DNA of 64,000 nt from Diploptera punctata (taxonomy: Eukaryota; Arthropoda; Insecta; Blattodea; Blaberidae). Positions 1 through 10,704 of the stretch are shown in pieces. The position numbers and the translations under genes are program-made. The DNA is taken from positions 152,501-216,500 of the forward strand of contig JASPKZ010007537.1 in NCBI GenBank assembly GCA_030220185.1, written 5' to 3'. Each line of letters opens with the position of its first letter. Positions within the stretch are counted from its first letter, which is position 1. A model generated the notes under the pieces. That model was not told where the DNA came from, ran no database searches, and saw only the letters and a list, made by a program, of their open reading frames with translations.

Positions 1-199
1 TAATATTTTCATACCATATAACCATAACTTATACCATGCAGTTTCTAAATATATGAGATTTCTGAAATACAGATTACATGTGTAAATCCAGTAAAATTAA
101 AATGTTTCTTAAAATAAATTATCCTCTTTAGGCCTTACGTAAAAAAAAACATTTCGTATAAATTCATCAGCATTATTTTATAAAATCTAATGATGTATA

Positions 200-500
200 T
201 CCATCCATAGTAATTATGCCCGAGGACAGGTCTTTCACTGCAATCATAGCATTTTCATGTTATGCTTGCAGCTTTACTAGCGCATTACAGGTGTGGTAAC
301 TTCCCAGTGAAGGATGATGATGATGATGATGGCCGGATGATTTTCGAGGACCGTTGGACCTTAAGCTTCCTGACATTTGTCTTACAGGTGAGCAAAAAAA
401 CCCGAAAAAAACTCACCCAGGAGCCTTTCCCGACCGAGGATCGAACCCGGGCCCGCAGCGTGACAAGGCAGCACGCTACCTCGAGACCATAGTGGTGGAC
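200..500 (-). mobile_element. SINE-1 (tRNA-derived SINE), nearly complete copy
   Basis: Read on the minus strand, this begins with a tRNA-like head: an A-box-like GTGGTCTCGAGGTAGCGTGC (present here with changes) and a B box GGTTCGATCC. It continues through a conserved body (CTCACCTGTAAGACAAATGTC), a short ATC/GAT run and a tail near CATAGTAATTATGCCCG. At least eleven related copies lie in this window. SINEs of this kind are transcribed by RNA polymerase III from the internal boxes and mobilised by a LINE reverse transcriptase. The partner LINE is not identified here. The GAT run at 312-330 is part of the element. Confidence 0.85.
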
Positions 501-539
501 AATATATATTTATATTTATACATATGTATTTATATTTAA

Positions 540-540
<1 letters not shown>

Positions 541-582
<42 letters not shown>
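541..582. repeat. (CA)n/(TA)n microsatellite
   Basis: A short CACACA run is followed by about 18 TA units. It lies just 3' of SINE-1 and just before the first member of the 415-bp repeat pair. Confidence 0.9.
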
Positions 583-584
<2 letters not shown>

Positions 585-596
585 TATATATTTATA

Positions 597-1017
597 CGAA
601 CACATTCTTTTGTGAATCAATGTTCAATTTAAAAATATTATTAGGCCTAATCGAGAATGAGTGTAACAAAAGGCATTTTATAATGCCTTTATTTTCTTAC
701 CCAGAGCTTTGTTAATATTGTTTATGTCCTGTGCATCCATCAAACAGTCGTTAAAGTGTTGCATTTTGCGTTAAATTTGAGGAAACTTTCATCAATATCA
801 TAAGAAAACAATCAGTTGATCTTGAAGGCCGACATTTTGTCTAGTTATACAATTCTTAAACAAGGCTGGAGGCATGTATAACGATTCCCATGTAAAGTTA
901 TACAGTTCTTATACACTGAACAGCTAATACAGTGTGTATTAGTAAGAATTTTCAACTGAGATGTGTATAAACCTTGTATAAAAGTTATATATGGATTATT
1001 AGTAAGAGGGATAGTCG
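597..1017 (+). repeat. Direct repeat pair, member 1
   Basis: About 415 bp matching 1935-2347 in the same orientation with scattered substitutions. Both start near CATTCTTTTGTGAATCAATG and end at ATTAGTAAGAGGGAT. The repeat contains several short inverted motifs, such as GTATAAC and TTATACA. It has no coding frame worth calling and no TG...CA ends, so I do not call it an LTR. The family is unidentified. Confidence 0.75.
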
Positions 1018-1701
1018 ATAAACTGTGGTTACCATTTTCGCGTCTGGTTCGAGGTTCGATGTTTATTTCAGAAAATAAAAAGTCTGAGCATATTTCAATC
1101 AAAAGGGAAGTAAAGTTGTGGGTCCCATGGCCTTCGTGTTACAACGACGTTATCTACAAAATACATTCCCTCTTGCTAATAAAAATCTCTTATACAGGCT
1201 TTCATCTGTTGTTTAATTATACAATAAATATAAGCCTGATGTAGATCACGTATAATTTCCTTACTAATAACGTTGTGCCGGAGCTATATAACAAAACAGC
1301 TGTTATACACAATACGTCACAAATTCGTCATCATAATGACGTCAGAACAATATTACGCGCAGTTTGTAACAGAAATAAAACAACATCAACTAGTGATTAA
1401 TTGTGTAAAAATGAATATGGATAAGAATTAATAGAGATTCCCTAATTGAGGAGGTAAGGAAAAAATAAGTGTGTTTTAATTTATATACATTTCCCTTTAC
1501 GCTATGTGAAATATATTGAAGAATTGGTTTCACAGATAACGTGCTGCCAACTAACGTCAAGAATTTCGACCAATTCTTGAAAACTAATAAAAGCTTTTCC
1601 CATTACTTATGCAGTGTTTTAAGATGCGTTAGAAACATTCAAAATAGTAGGAAATGTTACCGACAACTAAATAACGTTTCAAGCGAAAAAAAATCACTAT
1701 A
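1018..1701. other. No gene seen between the repeat pair (left part)
   Basis: AT-rich DNA without a supported gene. TTACTAATAACG near 1261 is a rough inverse of the ATTAGTAAG motif that ends the direct repeat, which could mark the other end of a small element. The evidence is weak. Confidence 0.5.
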
Positions 1702-1777
1702 GTTTGACCGGGAATCGAACCTATGACCTCACGCATCGTAGTCAGAAGCTCCAACCACAAGACTACCAAGTTAACAT
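1702..1777 (-). repeat. tRNA-like sequence (SINE head or tRNA pseudogene)
   Basis: On the minus strand this reads as a tRNA-like stretch with TTGGTAGTCTTGTGGTTGG (A-box-like) and a perfect B box GGTTCGATTCC followed by CGGTC. The acceptor stem cannot be closed convincingly and no SINE-1 body follows, so it is a SINE head of another family or a decayed tRNA copy rather than a working tRNA gene. Confidence 0.5.
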
Positions 1778-1934
1778 GCAGCTTGTTTCAATAATAGTAC
1801 TTCTATACTTAAATACATTTTTATATCGGTGTGTGTGTTATGTATTAAAGATGCAAGAAAGTTTTCTTAAAATAATATTATGAAGTATTTAAACTACATT
1901 CAGGTTAAATCTTGTCTACAACAATTATTGTAGA

Positions 1935-2347
1935 ACATATTCTTTTGTGAATCAATGTTCAATTTTAAAATATTGTTAGGCCTAATCGAGAATGAGTGTA
2001 ACGAAAGGCATTTTATGATGCCTTTATTTTCCTACCCAGAGCTTTATTAATATTATTTATGCCCTGTGCATCCACCAAACAGTCGTTAAAGTGTTGCATT
2101 TTGGGTTAAATTTAAGGAAACTTTCATCAATATCATAGGAAAACATTAAGTTGATCTTGAAGTCCGACATTTTGTCTAGTTATAGAATCCTTAAACAAGG
2201 GTGGAGGCATGTATAACGATTCCCATGTAAAGTTGTACACGTCTTCTACACGGAACAGCTAATACAGTGTTTATTAGTAAGAAATTTTAACTGAGATGTG
2301 TATAAACCTTGTATAAAAGTTATATATGGATTATTAGTAAGAGGGAT
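1935..2347 (+). repeat. Direct repeat pair, member 2
   Basis: Second copy of the repeat at 597-1017, same orientation, start-to-start distance about 1.34 kb. It shares the TAGGCCTAATCGAGAATGAG segment and the GTAACGAAAGGCATTTTATG stretch. Small substitutions show that the two are not recent. Confidence 0.75.
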
Positions 2348-2937
2348 TGTGTTTATTCAATCTAAAATGAATCCCTCAAACAATATATTTTTTTAAACTG
2401 CAAAACGTTAATGTATAAACAAGTGTAAATGGAGAAGAAAAGTGTTGATGGATATAACTATTATTTTAAAGGCTGAACAGAGAACGTCAGAGGCGGAAAG
2501 AAAGAGAGACTTGGTTTCTTGTAATTGAAACAAGACACAGTGTTAAAAAATTGCTTGTAGTGTATTCTTTTTACAGTGACTGAAATATTTACGATCAGAT
2601 CGTTCTAAGATTTTGTTTCCAAAACAAACACCTCTAAGCATTTATATCAAGATTAATTATATTCAGTTAACCGGTATAAAAACCAATGCCAGAATTTAAA
2701 AAAATACTCTTAGCTAAAAATGTTTAATTATTATGTAGAATATAACTTGTTATAGTTTACAACACAGCTGTGCTTTGAAGGCATAATAATTTATTGTAGG
2801 CTATAAGAACAAAATCAATAGAGTGACGGAGCAGTAGCAATTGTCTTGAAGTCAGGGATTTTCCCATGTGTCATAGAGAGAACATTTTGCATGAGTAATA
2901 AACGATTTATTAAATCTCTCTTTATAGTGACTATTTA
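2348..2937. other. No feature seen
   Basis: AT-rich sequence with no coding frame, repeat match in the window or RNA gene that I can support. Confidence 0.5.
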
Positions 2938-3670
2938 ACTCATGCCCCAATGGGAGTCAATGACCAATCTCGTTTCAATGATTTCTGTTTTACAACCAAT
3001 CAGAGTCGTGTTTCACGAAATATTTATCAGTGTTATAATTACCATATTAAAGAAAGCTCCTCCTTTTTAATATTCTGAACAGGTCTGACCATTATTTTGC
3101 AGTGACTGAGCCTGTGAGAAATACGGCTACCAGATTGTATATATAGTGCGTGAATGTCAACACATGTCGCATGCGGGAGTTAATATAAAAGCAATTGATT
3201 ATACCACCAAAAAAAAAGAAACCACTGTTTGCACTTTCTTAAATGTATTTTTCCCAGGTAACAATCCAGAAAAATATAATTGTCATATTTACATCATACG
3301 ACATCAGAAATGAATTAATATACAGTTTGATGTGTTTCATTTTTTTCTCCACTAGAGAGCATTCTTAGAATATTGCGTTCTTTGGCAATAAATAGTATGA
3401 TCTGGTTGCAGTGATAAACAAAAGAAGCAGATGAAGCGTACCTATCGTTTCTGATTTGTTTTCAAACATCGCCGTTTACATTAAATATATAAATATTTTA
3501 AAATAACTATAGTTAAATAATGATTTGTGAGTAAACAGCTTAATTTATTCGTTAAATAGTCCTAACAAATGCCAATCTTGATTTCCAAATTCCCTGGATA
3601 AATTCACTCCTCACTTCTTGAGTCGTGAATTTATTGATCATTTGGAAATCACTCGTGGCATTACTTATGA
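2938..3670 (+). mobile_element. Crypton-like non-autonomous element, copy a
   Basis: Full-length 733-bp copy of a family seen five times here. It starts TGACTATTTAACTCATGCCC and ends GGCATTACTTATGA. The 3' end is a long imperfect hairpin (about 3569-3664: AATGCCA...TTTCCAAAT paired with ATTTGGAAA...TGGCATT). The two termini are not inverted repeats of each other. Every copy has TGA at both edges with unrelated flanks. Absent terminal inverted repeats, no longer target duplication and a direct 3-bp end repeat fit tyrosine-recombinase (Crypton) mobility; that class call is inference. No protein is encoded. Confidence 0.6.
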
Positions 3671-3815
3671 TAAATATGATAAATTATTCTTTGATCTATA
3701 AATAAATATAATCTCAGGAGAAACATTTATGGATTGCAAAAATTTAGTCAAATATTACAAAACCCAGTTGTATTAAATGTTGTATATTTAATTCCTCTGT
3801 ACTATACTTAAACTT

Positions 3816-4071
3816 GTCCACTGCTGTGCCTTGTCACGCAGCGGGCCCGCGTTCGATTCCCGGTCGGAACACGCTCCTAGGTGAGATTTTTTTCGGGGTT
3901 TTCCCTCACCTGTAAGACAAATATCAGGAGGATTAGGGCCCAAATGTCCCCAAAAATCATCCGGCCATCATCACCTTTATCATTAGCATCATCGTCCTTC
4001 ACCGGTGTGGAAAGCAACGGGAAACTACCACACCTATAATTCCCTAGTAAAGCTGCAAAGCATAGCATGAA
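3816..4071 (+). mobile_element. SINE-1 copy lacking the A-box segment
   Basis: SINE-1 body and B box (CGTTCGATTCCCGG) are clear, but the head reads GTCCACTGCTGTGCCTTGTC, so the GTCTCGAGGTAGCGTGCTG segment carrying the A box is cleanly missing. Such a copy should be poorly transcribed by polymerase III. The tail ends at a GCATAGCATGAAAT stretch. Confidence 0.8.
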
Positions 4072-4375
4072 ATTAAGAGAAATTATGAATGTACAAAAGG
4101 ACGTTATACGAGAGATTTAAGATATCCAACTAAGATGGTATGGGCATATAATGAGCAGAAGGGACACAGAGACAAATAGAGAAGTATTAAAATGGATACC
4201 TCCTGGAAAAGGGAAATGTGGTAGACCAAGCCAACGTGGATAAAGGGAATTCAAGATAACATGAAGAAGAGAAATATGACAAGCAGACACACAAGATCGG
4301 GTAGTATGGAAGAAAAATTGTATATTTTGGTTGAGTATACCTGTGTAAATAACATAAACTACCCTGAAAAAAATA
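4072..4375 (+). pseudogene. LINE reverse-transcriptase C-terminal tail (LINE-B relative)
   Basis: Conceptual translation gives KLREIMNVQK, then LRWYGHIMSR, then LKWIPPGKGK and CGRPS. This is the post-RT tail common to RTE-like LINEs (GHxxR, a basic GRP motif), with several stops. It resembles the LINE-B tails at 11797, 17977, 22258 and 27715 but is more diverged. It ends in AAATAAATAAAA. Confidence 0.65.
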
Positions 4376-4407
4376 AATAAAACATTTTATCAAAATCTCT
4401 ACATTGC

Positions 4408-5075
4408 TTAAGGGGGGTGATGGGTGAAATTTGACCATTTGAGATCAAAATTGGCGTTTTTTGTACTAAAAAATAGCATGTACTCTAATGTATATGTTGG
4501 CAAAGTTCCAGAGGCCTATGACACTTCTAAGTAGCTGATTAGGCCCGTATGTAACATATTGTATTTAAACTGTACGCAAATTTTTAAACTTGTTTTTCCA
4601 CACTTTTATTTTCACTGCATTTTTGTACATTCAAAATTGAATGGAATTCACAAATTTTGTCCTAGAAGGTTCAAATTTTTACTGCATGTCCTAAAAACAA
4701 TGAGTAACAAAAAAGTGAATGGATTTTATGATTGAAGTAGTATTGTATGAAATAAAGAATGAAATGTATGCAATTTTTTTTATCTTTGTATTCATATTAT
4801 AAGAATTCTAACGCATGATGTTTTTTTCTAAATATTCGAGTGGTCTTGTAAAAAAATCAGACATTTTACTAAAACATTGTGGAACCCATTTAATTATAAT
4901 ATAGGCCTATGCAATTTTTTTAAATATAATATTTAATAACTCATAAAATAAATGTCTCTCAAGTATGAAACTTAAACACATAATTATGTATCATACACTG
5001 AGTGTTTGTACAAAACTTCAAGTCTCTAGCTCAAAATATGTAGAAAATAGAAATTTCATCCATCGCCCCCCTTAA
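4408..5075. mobile_element. Non-autonomous DNA transposon with GGGGGG-type inverted ends
   Basis: The left end TTAAGGGGGGTGATGGGTGA and the right end, read inversely, TTAAGGGGGGCGATGGATGA form terminal inverted repeats of about 28 bp that extend into GAAATTT. TTAA at both edges could be a piggyBac-type target duplication or part of the ends. The 668-bp interior is AT-rich without a coding frame. I do not recognise the family. Confidence 0.65.
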
Positions 5076-5171
5076 TGTGTTATAATTTCTTTATAGTTAA
5101 TTCTTTCTTGTTAAAATCTGAGAAGTAAAAGAAAATAACTTCAACTAAAATATGTAGGCCTATTATAACTA

Positions 5172-5292
5172 ACTCACTGGCACTATCGAATCCCTAGGTT
5201 CATGACCGAGCGGACATAAGCTCTCCATACATCCCTATATTGAGTCAACGTTTTCCAATCATTCCTATATAATTTATCCCCTCAAATCACGG
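5172..5292 (-). mobile_element. LINE-A 3' end fragment
   Basis: Reverse-strand match to the LINE-A 3' end (CTCACTGGCACTATCGAA ... CATAAGCTCTCCATACATCC). It stops exactly at a TTAA where the MITE at 5293 begins; other LINE-A copies have TCACAGTTAATGTT at this point, so the MITE used that TTAA. The LINE sequence beyond the target is not recovered after the MITE. Confidence 0.75.
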
Positions 5293-5519
5293 TTAACCCT
5301 TAAATTCGTAATGTATCCTTTTGGATACATCAGTTGGTTCAACTAATTTAATATTTTAAATAAATCAGAAGAAAACGAACAAAAATAAACCACTTAAATG
5401 TGTGTCTAATTATACAATATACCTAATAATAACAGTTATACAAGATTCCATTTTCACTGCGGTCCGCCACATTCAAATAACTAACAGAAGAAATTTGTTT
5501 TTGCCAATTTAAGGATTAA
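5293..5519. mobile_element. piggyBac-type MITE
   Basis: Ends are TTAACCCTTAAATTCG and, inversely, the same with changes (CCAATTTAAGGATTAA). That gives TTAA flanks and CCC-starting inverted ends of about 14 bp, the hallmark of piggyBac-type insertion. The 220-bp interior has the family marker CACTGCGGTCCGCCACATTC. It is non-coding. Sister copies lie at 18329, 23403, 51151 (diverged) and 57711 (split). Confidence 0.8.
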
Positions 5520-6089
5520 CGTTCAAATGTATATAAATTATATTCAAATAACAATTATAATAAAATTATATATTATATAATTAGGCCTATATTATTATTA
5601 CTATTTAATAGAGGAGCATGGTTAACTATTCTACCGAGATCGACGAAATGATAAGGGATAGGTCTACCGGAAACCATTGCTTCGATGTAGATTTGAATTA
5701 ATAGCTTTTCTATCTGATCGATCATATACCAAATTGTATTATCGGTTTCGATTCAATTTCCTCTAGAAAACACTATTCATCTTTCTGCTTGTAAGTGACG
5801 AAGGTCTTTAATCAGTGGCGTGCAGACAGCTTTCACATTCAATGATTGATGTAGCGTGAAATTGTATTGCGTAAGATATAGTTGATTTCTGGTTGATTTC
5901 TTCCGTCTCCTGAGAAATACTAATTTATCTTACGAAAGTGGTAAATACAAGAGATTTTCATACCAGTGGCGTGCATTATATACATGGCATGAATATATGT
6001 TTACAATTCAGTACTTACTTCTCTTTAATATATTTTCCTTTATGTTTAATAGGACTACAAGACATTAATTCTACTTTCTTTCTCACTTT
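5520..6089. other. No gene; short motif repeated
   Basis: AT-rich. CAGTGGCGTGCA occurs twice in direct orientation (about 5813 and 5965). Such a motif can be a transposon end, but no inverted partner is visible. Confidence 0.4.
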
Positions 6090-7030
6090 ATACAGGCTGA
6101 AAATTATTTAAACCGACAAACTCTGGGAGGTTGTAGGGGACACCAAAACGAATATTTTTCCCTAATACCATTTTTTCTTATGAGGATTATTTAAACCGTT
6201 AGAGGGCGTATTACGCTCTTCAGTTGTCATGACTGCAATTGCTGTTTGATGGTAGGAATTGTTTTGTCCACCAGTGTAGTAGTGAATTGTATCGGTTTAC
6301 TAATGGAGCGATACACCTGGAGTCAGTACACTGATATGTGTGGGCCGGTGTTGTTGGGGACTATTTAATTGAGACATATCTCCTACCTAGGCCATTAAAT
6401 GACAGACACTATTACAATTTTATCACCAGAGCATTGCCAGAATTGCTGGAAGATGTCCCGCTCCCTACAATACAACGCATGTGGTTCCAACATGACGGAG
6501 CGCCGGCACATTTCAGTCGTCGTGTGCGTCGATTCTTGAACCAACGGTTTTCAGAAAAGTTGATTGGCAGAGGTGGTCCTGTACCATGGCCTGCTCGATC
6601 CCCAGATATGACCCCTTTGGATTTTTTTTTGTGGGGAGAGATGTGCAGCCTTGTTTACACAACTACTGTTGCATCAGAAGAAATCTGGTTGCCCGGATAG
6701 TAGCAGCAGCAGGAGCAATTAACGATATTCCTGGAGTTTTTGCCCATGTTAGAACATGATTCGCCGGTGTAACCTTTGTTTACATGCCAATGGAGGCATT
6801 TTTGAACCTCTACTGTAATTTAAGTAATTGCGTTGGTTAATGGGTTGTCTCTTGGTAAAAAGAATACAAAAGTGTTTGTTGGTTTAATTAATTTGCCGCC
6901 AAAGAAATCTTCCTCTATCGGTTTAAACTTTTCCTTATAGGAAAAAAATGGCATTAGGGAAAAATATTTGGTTTGGTGTCCCCTACAACCTCCCAGAATT
7001 TGTCGGTTTAAATAATTTTCACTCTGTATA
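6090..7030 (+). mobile_element. mariner-like element, internally deleted
   Basis: Both ends carry long inverted repeats of about 110 bp: the left starts TACAGGCTGAAAATTATTTA and the right, read inversely, TACAGAGTGAAAATTATTTA, then both continue through TGGGAGGTTGTAGGGGACAC. TA at each edge fits the mariner target. The roughly 940-bp length is short for an autonomous copy because the middle of the transposase is missing. Confidence 0.85.
6303..6760 (+). pseudogene. Tc1/mariner transposase remnant (DD41D-like spacing)
   Basis: A start at 6303 gives MERYTWSQYTDM, then a deletion and frame change near 6338 joins the C-terminal half. Visible there are FQHDGAPAHFS (second catalytic Asp) and WPARSPDMTPLDFFLWG (third Asp in PLDFF). 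Counting from HDG to PLD gives 41 intervening residues, a spacing described for rosa/visitor-type mariners. A second frameshift near 6695 precedes the tail IVAAAGAINDIPGVFAHVR. The N-terminal HTH and first Asp are lost, so it cannot be active. Confidence 0.8.
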
Positions 7031-7167
7031 GTTTAACTCTCTTATTTTTGTATACATTTTTACGTATAGCCTATCCTACCACCCGAGCTTTATAAGGACA
7101 TGACTTGTCGGAAATTAATTCTATTGGCAGATAATATTATTCAAATTATTACCATCATCATTAGCAT

Positions 7168-7168
7168 C

Positions 7169-7223
<55 letters not shown>
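7168..7223. repeat. (ATT)n microsatellite
   Basis: Uninterrupted ATT/TTA run of about 18 units. Its translation creates a false poly-isoleucine frame at 7100-7378. Confidence 0.95.
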
Positions 7224-7650
7224 GCATTGTAACTATTTGCGTTGTGGTACCCGTACGTTCAATGCCGCATTCTCTTATCTCTATTCACATCCAACTGAAT
7301 TCAGATCATATCTCCGATATCCAGTTTCCTAAGATCCATCCGAATCTTATCATTCTATTAACAGCTAGGTCTTCCTAACGGTCTTTTCCTCATCAGGATC
7401 TTAGCTAGGCCTTCCTCAAGGTCTTTTCTTAAGAGTTTATCAATAAACAATTGAAAGAATTTCTACTGTTATCCATTGAACTAACTTATATGGCCTTCCC
7501 GTCTCATTCTCGTAGAGTTGATTCTTCTGAAAATATTGGGACAAAAGACAGTTGGCTAGTGGTTATGTTCTTTGCCTTATCATATTCATTTTGTTTTGTA
7601 TCAACGTATGAGTGAATAGTATGTATTGTTTTAAATGATCGTGCATACTA
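7224..7650. other. No feature seen
   Basis: Mixed-composition sequence. CTAGGTCTTCCT and CTAGGCCTTCCT occur in direct repeat about 45 bp apart. No coding support. Confidence 0.4.
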
Positions 7651-7654
7651 ATGC

Positions 7655-8180
7655 TCAGGCTGGACCCACTTCAACAACGAAACACGTCCCCAGGTGGTGC
7701 ACTGAGGGAAAGGTCGGTGGATCTGCTAGACAGTCCTCCCGGCTAAGTCCAAGGGTCTAGTGGCAGGAGTTGAGCGCCTTGTCGTACTATTGCTCACCTG
7801 TTGGAGCTTGCGAGCTCCATGCTGACCCACAACTGCAACAGGACACGTCCCTGGGGGCACACCAGGGCACGGCTCGGACCAGTACAGAGGGGAGCAACTG
7901 TGCTGGTTCCCGGCTAAGCCTACGGGCTCGTGGCCAAACTCTGGGGTCACCAGGAGATGAGCACCTGGTGTACTAAAGACTCACACTGTGGGGCTTCAGG
8001 ATTCAAGCCCTAGCCGGTCTCACAACGGCTGCAGGATGCGTCCCTGGAGGTAGAACAGGGGAACGGTCGGTGGATCTGCGACAGCAGTCCTCCCGGCTAG
8101 GCTCGAGGAGCCCGTGGACCAACTGTGCGGTCGTCAGGAATGAGCGACTTGGCGTACTATGTAGCTCAGCAATTTCCCTG
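7655..8180. repeat. GC-rich triplicated segment (three degenerate 165-190-bp units)
   Basis: Three successive blocks (about 7655-7820, 7821-8012, 8013-8180) share the same order of motifs: a CAACAGGACACGTCCCTGG-like start, GGTCGGTGGATCTGC, CTCCCGGCTAAG, GTGGCCAACT and ending near TTGGCGTACTA. GC content is far above the surroundings. Opposite-strand and forward frames across it are repeat artefacts. It may be the 5' region of an unknown retroelement. Confidence 0.55.
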
Positions 8181-8530
8181 AAGTTGCGACTCCAACACCT
8201 TCTCCCTGAGGTGTTGGTTTAAGGCCGAGAACTTGAACGTGGACGCGAAATAGATAGGGAGGACAAGATTCTGGGACTTGGGAGTATGGTCTTTGAAAGA
8301 GGTATCAAAAGGGGTGGGGGCATGGGACCAGATGTATTCTCAGAAATGATACCGAAATTGAGAAGATCGTTCATGATGGGAGTTCCTCCACGTCACTATG
8401 CTTATGTGGTCAAAAAGTATGTATGTGAGTTTAAAATAAATCCTCTCCCGACAAGCGGGTCTCTGTAAGAGCCCGGGAGGAGACGGGAACGTTAAAGTGC
8501 CTAAAGGGCGAGGTTAAAATAAGGAAAAGA
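8181..8530 (+). other. GC-rich continuation, unclassified retroelement-like
   Basis: Continues the GC-rich island. A 60-codon frame (8286-8468) starts MVFERGIKRGGGMGPD and matches no family I know. The stretch ends AGGAGACGGGAACGTTAAAG followed by an A-rich AAAGAAAGAAACAT tail, which suggests a retroelement 3' end. No catalytic motif is visible. Confidence 0.3.
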
Positions 8531-8879
8531 AAGAAACATATATATCTAATGAAAAAATTAATTAGTTATAATCGATCCAAGATTTTAAAATAAACATTTC
8601 TGTCTTTAGTTAAATATATGAGTAATGTCATGTTGTCATCTGAACTTACATAAAACAATCAAAGAACAATCAATCAAAGTCCGCAATTAGGGTCAATAAG
8701 CGGCAGTCATAAAACAAATATTTAAGAAAAATGAGATTTGATAGATGGTGCTCGACGTTCGATCACATGTTTAGTAGCATTTGAGACTCTTTTTAAAGGT
8801 CACGAGTTCAAATTCCATGCCCTCCATGGTCTTGTGTGATATCTAATATATGAAAAATGAATATTTATGTTTATTTGTT

Positions 8880-9780
8880 GGTTTATTTGTTTGTTCGTAC
8901 TTTATGTGCTGTCATACCGTTCATCCGATTGTGATAGGGCTTTTTGGAAAATGTTCAGGAAATTCCCGGGATGAACATAGGCTATAAGAGAGTTGTAATA
9001 CTCAACTCCTACACCCTTTAAAATCGCCGTCTGTAGTGGAAAACGTGAAAAAAGTAGCTCTTTGGACGCTTAAATTGCTTACGCTGCCTAAACCATAACA
9101 AATACACAAAATTAATGTACACAAAATTGAATATATCAAAAAGCTCTACAAAAAAAGTCCGCGACAGCATATGTTTATCTCTTACGGATAACTCACAATA
9201 ACCATTTTTGTCTTTCATTGATGCCAAGAAGATCGAGACAAGTACGTAAATTCCTGTGCAAGCATAGCAGCAATTTACGGATAACTCACAATATCGAATT
9301 TTACCTTTTAACTCATTTATGCCAAGAAGATCGAGATAGGTAGATTCCCGGGCAACACTGGGTAATCAGTACGAGGAATCTTAAAATAATTACGATATAC
9401 ATTTATAATTATTTTTCATGTTACTTATTCAACTAATCATAAGAAGTACATTCATTTTTTGTCTTTCAGCTCATACATGCCAAGAAGATCGGGATGAGTA
9501 GAATCCCGGACAACGCCGGGTATACAGGACGGGGTATCTAAAAATAATTATGATATAAATGTTTCCTTTTACTTATTTAACTAGACATAAAAACACATTA
9601 ATTTTTGTATTTCAGCTCATTTATGTCAAGAAGTCGGGATAGGCCTAAGTTGATTCCCGCGCAACGCCGGTAATCAGTAAAAAAATATAAATTTATAATT
9701 ATTTTTCCTTTTACTAATTCAACTAAACATAGAAGCACATAAATTTTCATTTATTTAGGCGTAGCAGCGCACGCCGGGTA
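8880..9780 (+). mobile_element. Helentron-like region with degenerate tandem units
   Basis: Begins with CCGTTCATCCGATTGTGATA and then has about four diverged units whose core GCCAAGAAGATCG occurs at about 9222, 9321, 9479 and 9625. Each is followed by a small hairpin of the form CCCGGGCAACACTGGGT or CCCGGACAACGCCGGGT. The last unit ends in ACGCCGGGTATTAACTTGT beside a TA/TG run. Ends like CAACGCCGGGTAATCAG are typical of arthropod Helentron/HINE elements as I recall them. No helicase is present, and the left limit is uncertain. Confidence 0.4.
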
Positions 9781-9788
9781 TTAACTTG

Positions 9789-9790
9789 TG

Positions 9791-9861
<71 letters not shown>
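9789..9861. repeat. (TA)n(TG)n microsatellite
   Basis: TA run of about 12 units followed by about 24 TG units at the putative 3' edge of the Helentron-like repeat. Confidence 0.95.
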
Positions 9862-10700
9862 ATGATTACAACTATGCCTAAAGACCGCCCGGTTAAAGCA
9901 GTATTTATGGCGTAATCATGCTAACCATGCACATTTTTTTTATTTACATCTTACCTTTGGACTAAAGGTAAACTAAACCTATACAACCATAAACTTCACT
10001 TCGGTGAAGGTAAATCCATCAAACAATTACACCCAATTCTTAAAAATCCAACGATGAACAACATTGTTCGAAACTAGGGTCTATCATCCATCCTTAGCGA
10101 TCTTGCGAAAGTAATGCTCAGGAACGTATGTTGGCTGGATTTGCGAAGTCTCATGGAGCGTCTTTTGTTAATTAATCAGCTCGTTAATTTATGTTTTTCT
10201 ACACAAATAATTCCCTTATTGTCTACCAATTAAACTGTGTTAGGTTCCTTCGCCTAGAATAGCGTGGCTCATTCTATAGGCCTACTGTTTGGTTTTCCGA
10301 CTCTCGGCTCGCCGATAGTCCAGTTTCTGATGCTCCATGAAAGCGTTCACATTCAATTTGACTATCGACTCGTTAGGCAGAACTCATCTTGCCGCAATTT
10401 GGCTAGGATTAAAGATCCACAACCCATCTTGATACTAACAAAGGAATTAGCTGCAAGAAACCCTAGCAGGCTACAGTATGCAGCGCACTAGACAGTGCCA
10501 AGTCATCATCAGCCCCACAACAACCTGCGAAGGGAGAGGTCGAACAAGGGTAAATATAGAAAAGAAAACAATAGAGACAACTTTTCGAATAACAATAAAA
10601 TTAAGACCGTTGTAAAAATAATATAAGTACTTCGATTTCCTGCCGCTAGATAGCAGCAGCTCGCAACTCGATCTGGATTAGCTTTCATATGAAATAGAAT
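9862..10700. other. No supported gene
   Basis: One 75-codon frame on the plus strand (10264-10491, MAHSIGLLFGFPTLGS...) has no motif I recognise and normal neutral composition. GATAGTC and GACTATC are opposed near 10313 and 10363. Confidence 0.35.
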
Positions 10701-10704
10701 TATC

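Noticed and set aside
597..2347. LTR pair of a short retrotransposon
   Set aside because: No TG...CA termini, no primer site, no purine tract and noticeable divergence.
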